Of a DNA stretch of 9,175 nt, positions 5,968 to 9,175 are shown in pieces; position 1 is the stretch's first letter; every line of letters starts with the position of its first letter. Below the pieces are notes generated by a model. That model was given only the letters and a program-made list of their open reading frames with translations. It did not search any database and had not been told where the DNA came from. Both the position numbers and the translations under genes were made by a program. The DNA comes from Clostridia bacterium (GTDB lineage: Bacteria; Bacillota; DSM-521; Neomoorellales; Neomoorellaceae): assembly GCA_030445875.1 (NCBI GenBank), contig JASUSX010000066.1, positions 1 through 9,175 on the forward strand. Direction: 5' to 3'.

Positions 5968-6867
5968 CTAGTGGAATTCCTCGGGATCATCGAGCTTATA
6001 CTGGCCCAGGGGCGGCATCTTTTCCAGGTCAACCCCGGCCTCGTATTCGCCGAAGAGCTCGTTTAGATCCTTGATAATCTTCTTGTTCAGGGCCATGATG
6101 GGAATACCCTCCGGGCAGACCCGCTCGCACTCGCCGCACTCTATGCAGCGGCCGGCCACATGCATGGCCCGGGTGATGGCGAAGAACATATTCTCGCTAC
6201 GCTGCATCTGTTTGCCGCACCAGCCCGATTGCGACCGGTCGAAGATACATTCGCGGCAGTTGCAGGCCGGGCAGACGTTGCGGCAGGCGTAACAGCGCAG
6301 GCAGCGGTCATAGGCCGCCGTCCAGAAGGCGTAGCGCTCGTCGGGGGACATGGCTTCCACCTTGGCCACTTCAGCAAAGCGACCTTCCCCTGGCGCCGCC
6401 TCCCTGGCAGCGGCATCTCCCGCCAGTAGCTCGTCGTAAAGGACCGGCTCCGGGTGGGTGCAGTAACGGCACTTCTCCGCCAGGGGTACCTCACCCCGCC
6501 TGGCCTCCCCCAGGGCAGCCGCCTGGCGGCCGTCCTTCACCCCCGGGCATTTAATGCCGATGAGGTAGACCTTCTCCCGGTCGATCTGGTTGTCCTGGAG
6601 CAGGCGTACAATGCCGCGGGCGTCGCAGCCCTTGACGAAGAGGGCGATTCTATCCCCCGTGTGCTTGTAGTCCAGGAGGTACTTGGCCAGGTTGTTGGTG
6701 CAGAACTCGTCCCACACCAGGCGGTCGCAATCCTCCGGGTCGGTGACAAAGGCCGGCGGCGACAGGTACCAGAAGGTGCCCTTCTCCCAGCCGATAACCA
6801 TTTGCACAGCACCTTGCGCCAGCAGCTCCCGGGCCCGGGCCCGCATTTGTTCCTGGATACCCTTCAT
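5968..6867 (-). CDS. flxC: FlxC-like Fe-S subunit with FrhB-like N-terminal part
   Basis: This is a 299-residue protein. The N-terminal half resembles the F420-hydrogenase beta (FrhB) family in the stretch FVKGCDARGIVRLLQDNQID (77-96) and GIKCPGV (104-110). C133-x2-C136 follows. The second half has two ferredoxin-type sites, C189-x2-C192-x2-C195-x3-C199-P and C241-x2-C244-x2-C247-x3-C251-P, with extra cysteines C202, C204, C207 and C217 between them. In Flx-Hdr complexes this subunit is thought to carry electrons between the NAD(P)H module and the MvhD-like subunit. Its ATG overlaps the mvhD stop in an ATGA, with GAGGG 7 nt upstream, so translation is probably coupled. The FrhB similarity does not mean it uses F420. 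Annotation pipelines may call it a 4Fe-4S dicluster protein. Confidence 0.84.
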   Translation of the reverse strand: MKGIQEQMRARARELLAQGAVQMVIGWEKGTFWYLSPPAFVTDPEDCDRLVWDEFCTNNLAKYLLDYKHTGDRIALFVKGCDARGIVRLLQDNQIDREKVYLIGIKCPGVKDGRQAAALGEARRGEVPLAEKCRYCTHPEPVLYDELLAGDAAAREAAPGEGRFAEVAKVEAMSPDERYAFWTAAYDRCLRCYACRNVCPACNCRECIFDRSQSGWCGKQMQRSENMFFAITRAMHVAGRCIECGECERVCPEGIPIMALNKKIIKDLNELFGEYEAGVDLEKMPPLGQYKLDDPEEFH

Positions 6868-7301
6868 GCGCCATCCCTCAACTTTCTGTTGGGCCCCAGG
6901 GCCCGGATGTCCTCCGTCAGCCGGGTGATGGTCTCGGCAAAGCGCGGCCCTTCGGAACCTGATACCCAGCGCGCCTGGAAACGCTCCGGCTCCAGGCCCA
7001 TATACTGCAGCACCCGCTGCATGACGAGGAAACGGCGGCGGGTGAAGTAATTGCCACTAACATAGTGGCAGTCGCCGGGGTGTCAGCCGGCTACCAGCAC
7101 GCCGTCGGCGCCGCGCTGGAAGGCCCGCAGGACAAACTGGGGGTTGACCCGGCCGGAACAGGGCACTCGCACGATACGGGCGTTGGCCGGGTACTGCAAC
7201 CGGTTGAGGCCGGCGAGGTCGGCGCCGGCGTAGGCGCACCAGTGGCAGCAGAAGGCGACGATTTTGGGCTCCCAGCCTTTTTCCGCAGCCGCTACAGACA
7301 T
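6864..7301 (-). CDS. mvhD: Selenocysteine-containing MvhD/FlxD, [2Fe-2S] linker to HdrA
   Basis: Read through an in-frame TGA at 7085-7083, this gene gives 145 residues, the usual length for MvhD. The protein docks on HdrA and hands electrons to it through a [2Fe-2S] cluster. Conserved motifs are [12 protein letters not shown] (C18, C19, C22), [10 protein letters not shown] (C48) and, across the TGA, VLVAG-U-HPGDCHY (U73, C78), where family members normally have C-H-x-G-D-C-H-Y. The sequence after the TGA ([10 protein letters not shown]...) continues MvhD similarity in the same frame to a second TGA at 6866-6864, which must act as the true stop. A SECIS-like hairpin follows the first TGA. Start ATG 7301 overlaps the end of hdrA by 10 nt and has GGAGGT upstream. 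A simple ORF caller would report a 72-residue fragment and lose the C-terminal half. Confidence 0.92.
7052..7085 (-). promoter_or_regulatory. Sec codon (UGA) and SECIS hairpin in mvhD
   Basis: The UGA is at 7085-7083. After 12 nt comes a perfect 8-bp stem UGCCACUA/UAGUGGCA (7070-7063 and 7059-7052) closed by the loop UGU. The loop starts 21 nt after the UGA and has G in its second position. As I recall the general bacterial SECIS description, this matches it: a short stem with the apical loop about 16-37 nt from the UGA and a G among the first two loop bases. It should recruit SelB and tRNA-Sec. Confidence 0.88.
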
Positions 7302-9175
7302 ACTGCATCCACCTCCGCCAGGATCTGTTCATTGGTAAAGCCCTTCAGGTTCATGGCACTGGACGGGCAGGCTACCGAGCAAGCGCCGCAGCCCTGGCAC
7401 AGGCCGCTGTTGACTGAGGACACCCGGCGGCTCACCTGCTTGCCGGCCACCCTTTCGGTAATGGTCTTGATGGTAATGGCCTTGTAGGGGCAGATCTTCT
7501 CGCACATGGCGCAGCCGGAGCAGATGCTTTCATCTACCACGGCCACCATGGGGTCGGTGGCTATCTCGTCTTTAGCGAAGAGCTGGCAGACCTTCACCGC
7601 AGCGGCGCTGGCCTGGGACACGGTGTCGGGGATGTCCTTGGGCCCCTGGCAGGCCCCCGCCAGGAAGACACCGGCGGTAAAGGTCTCCACCGGCCTGAGC
7701 TTCGGGTGGGCCTCCTGGAAGAAGCCGTCTTTGTCGGCCTGTAGACCCAGCATTTTAGCCACCTGGTCCCAGCCCTGGCTGGGGACCATGGCCGTGGCCA
7801 GGACCACCATGTCCGCCGCTACCTCCACCTGGCGGCCGAGCAGGGTGTCCTCACCGCGGACGATAAGCTTGTCGCCTTCCTGGAAGACCCGGCTCACCCG
7901 GCCGCGCACGTAGACGGCCCCTTCGTGGACGGTACGCTGGAGGAATTCCTCGTAGGCCTTGCCCGGGGTGCGGATGTCCATATAGAAGACGATGGCCTGG
8001 CCACCGGGGATCTTCTCCAGCACCTGGTGGGCGTGCTTGGCCGTATACATGCAACAGGCCCGCGAGCAGTAGCTCTTTCCCTTGGCCTCGTCGCGGGAGC
8101 CAACACACTTGATGAAGACCACGGTCTGGGGTTCTTTGCCGTCCGAGGGCCGCACAATTTTACCGCCGGTAGGGCCGGAGGCGTTGTTCAGCCGCTCGAA
8201 ATGCATCCCGGTGATGACATCCGGGTATTTACCGTAACCGTACTCGCCGTAAACCTCTTCCCATTGGAAGAGGTCATAACCCGTGGCCACCACAATGGCC
8301 CCGAATTTCTCCGTCACTACCTCGTCCTGCTGCTCGTAGTCCACAGCTTTGGCCGGGCAGACCTTCTGGCAGACGCCGCACTTGCCTTTGGTAAACTGGC
8401 GGCAGTGCTCGCGGTCGATAACCGGCACCGCCGGCACCGCCTGGGGGAAAGGCAGGTAAATGGCCTTGCGCTTACCTAAACCCAGGTCGAACTCGCTCTC
8501 CACCTTGGTGGGGCATTTCTCCCAGCAGGTGCCGCAGCCGGTGCACTTGACCGGGTCCACAGAGCGGGCTTTTTTACGGATGGTGACTTCAAAGTTGCCG
8601 ACATAGCCGGCCACATTCTCGACTTCAGCATAGGTTACCAGTTGAATGTGAGGGTGCTGCGCCGCAGCAACCATTTTCGGCGTGCTTATTCAAGCAGAAC
8701 AGTCCAGGGTGGGGAAGGTCTTGTCCAGCCGCACCATGTTACCGCCGATGGTCGGTTCCCGGTCTAACAGGACCACGTCGTAGCCGGTGTCGGCGATGTC
8801 CAGGGCGGCCTGCATACCGGCAATGCCGGCGCCGATGACCAGGGCGCGCTTGGTAACGGGGATGGTACCCGGTGAGAGGGGCGCGTCCCGGTTGACCTTG
8901 GCCACCGCCGTTCGCACCAGGTCAATGGCCTTCCGGGTCGCCCCTTCTTTATCTTTGGCGTGCACCCAGGCGCACTGCTCCCGGATGTTGGCCATTTCAA
9001 AAAGGTAGGGGTTGACCCCGGCGCCCTCGCAGGTCTTCCTGAAGGTCGGCTCGTGAAGCCGGGGCGAGCAGGATGCAACCACCACCCGATCCAGGCGCTG
9101 CTCCTTAATAGCCTTGCGGATGAGTTCCTGGCCCGGGTCAGAGCACATATACTGGTAATCGGTGGCGTAGACCAC
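7292..9175 (-). CDS. hdrA: Selenocysteine-containing HdrA, flavin/Fe-S core subunit (5' partial)
   Basis: Read through TGA at 8692-8690, the frame gives 627 residues and continues past the right edge. About 80-100 N-terminal residues are probably missing. HdrA is the FAD-carrying, electron-bifurcating core of heterodisulfide-reductase-type complexes. Visible parts in order are the N-terminal region with MCSDPGQ and [12 protein letters not shown], then the FAD motif [19 protein letters not shown], then [15 protein letters not shown], where the family has TLDCSxC-x-LTPK. Next come an inserted ferredoxin-like part ([13 protein letters not shown] and C-x7-CGVCQKVCP) and the HdrA motif KCVGSRDE...CSRACCMY. 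Two C-terminal [4Fe-4S] sites follow ([13 protein letters not shown] and [13 protein letters not shown]). The frame is open for 161 codons before and 465 after the TGA. The gene overlaps mvhD by 10 nt. HdrB and HdrC are not in view. A naive caller would split it into two ORFs. Confidence 0.93.
8652..8692 (-). promoter_or_regulatory. Sec codon (UGA) and SECIS hairpin in hdrA
   Basis: The UGA is at 8692-8690. After 17 nt a 9-position stem (8672-8664 pairing with 8660-8652, one U-C mismatch) is closed by the loop GGC. The core GCUGC/GCAGC is perfect. The loop begins 27 nt after the UGA, and its first base is G. Distance, stem length and loop G fit the bacterial SECIS pattern. It differs in sequence from the mvhD hairpin, as expected when each must also encode protein. 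Confidence 0.83.

Noticed and set aside
5968..6867. F420-hydrogenase beta subunit as the function of flxC
   Set aside because: Only the FrhB-like N-terminal stretch matches. The two ferredoxin sites and neighbouring FlxA-type NAD(P)H protein fit an Flx subunit better, and no F420 genes are seen.
7083..7085. mvhD as a truncated 72-residue protein
   Set aside because: The missing half is present in frame after the TGA, with the expected HPGDCHY motif and normal final length of 145. A perfect hairpin sits at SECIS distance.
8690..8692. hdrA as a nonsense-mutated pseudogene or two separate genes
   Set aside because: The TGA replaces a conserved cysteine, similarity continues in the same frame, and a SECIS-like hairpin follows. 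The long open frames on both sides show no other decay.
7083..8692. General reassignment of TGA to an amino acid
   Set aside because: TGA is used as the ordinary stop for the PHP gene (3356-3354) and as the final stop of mvhD (6866-6864), so the code is standard with local recoding.
1..9175. CRISPR array, tRNA, insertion sequence or prophage genes
   Set aside because: No regular repeats, cloverleaf-like segments, transposase or phage-like proteins were seen on either strand.

Overview
The window has about 60% G+C. It has strong GGAGG-type ribosome binding sites, tightly overlapping operon genes, an intrinsic terminator and a class of riboswitch common in Firmicutes. Together with the Hdr/Flx gene set and selenocysteine use, this suggests a strictly anaerobic, probably thermophilic clostridial organism. 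Moorella or a close relative is my best guess, made from general resemblance and not from a database match. All genes lie on the minus strand, so the biological order runs from the right edge (9175) to the left edge (1).

Right half (9175 to 3354) is one apparent operon: hdrA (5' end outside the window), mvhD/flxD, flxC, flxB, flxA and a PHP-family phosphoesterase. Neighbouring genes overlap by 10, 4 and 1 nt or are 11 to 15 nt apart. The first five encode most of a soluble NAD(P)H-dependent, probably flavin-bifurcating oxidoreductase of the FlxABCD-HdrABC kind. FlxA should take electrons from a nicotinamide nucleotide, FlxB and FlxC carry them through Fe-S clusters, and MvhD/FlxD passes them to the flavin of HdrA. 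HdrB and HdrC are not in the window and may lie upstream.

The central observation is that hdrA and mvhD are each interrupted by one in-frame TGA at a position where the family has a conserved cysteine. Each TGA is followed at the expected distance by a hairpin with the properties of a bacterial SECIS element. Both are best read as intact selenoprotein genes, not broken ones: HdrA with a CxxU motif, MvhD with UxxxxC. A naive ORF caller splits both genes.

Middle (3353 to 2035) is a separate regulated unit. A near-consensus sigma-A promoter directly follows the PHP gene. It drives a leader with the hallmarks of a yybP-ykoY manganese riboswitch, including a terminator whose 5' arm is the 3' strand of aptamer helix P1. 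The controlled gene is a CaCA-family cation antiporter, which the context suggests exports Mn2+. It ends in a clear intrinsic terminator.

Left part (1964 to 1) holds an FAD-dependent oxidoreductase with an unusual ferredoxin-like cysteine cluster, a long imperfect inverted repeat just after its stop codon, and the N-terminal 175 codons of a LysE-family exporter that runs off the left edge. No tRNA, rRNA, CRISPR array, insertion sequence or transposase was seen. No stretch longer than 300 bases lacks a gene.
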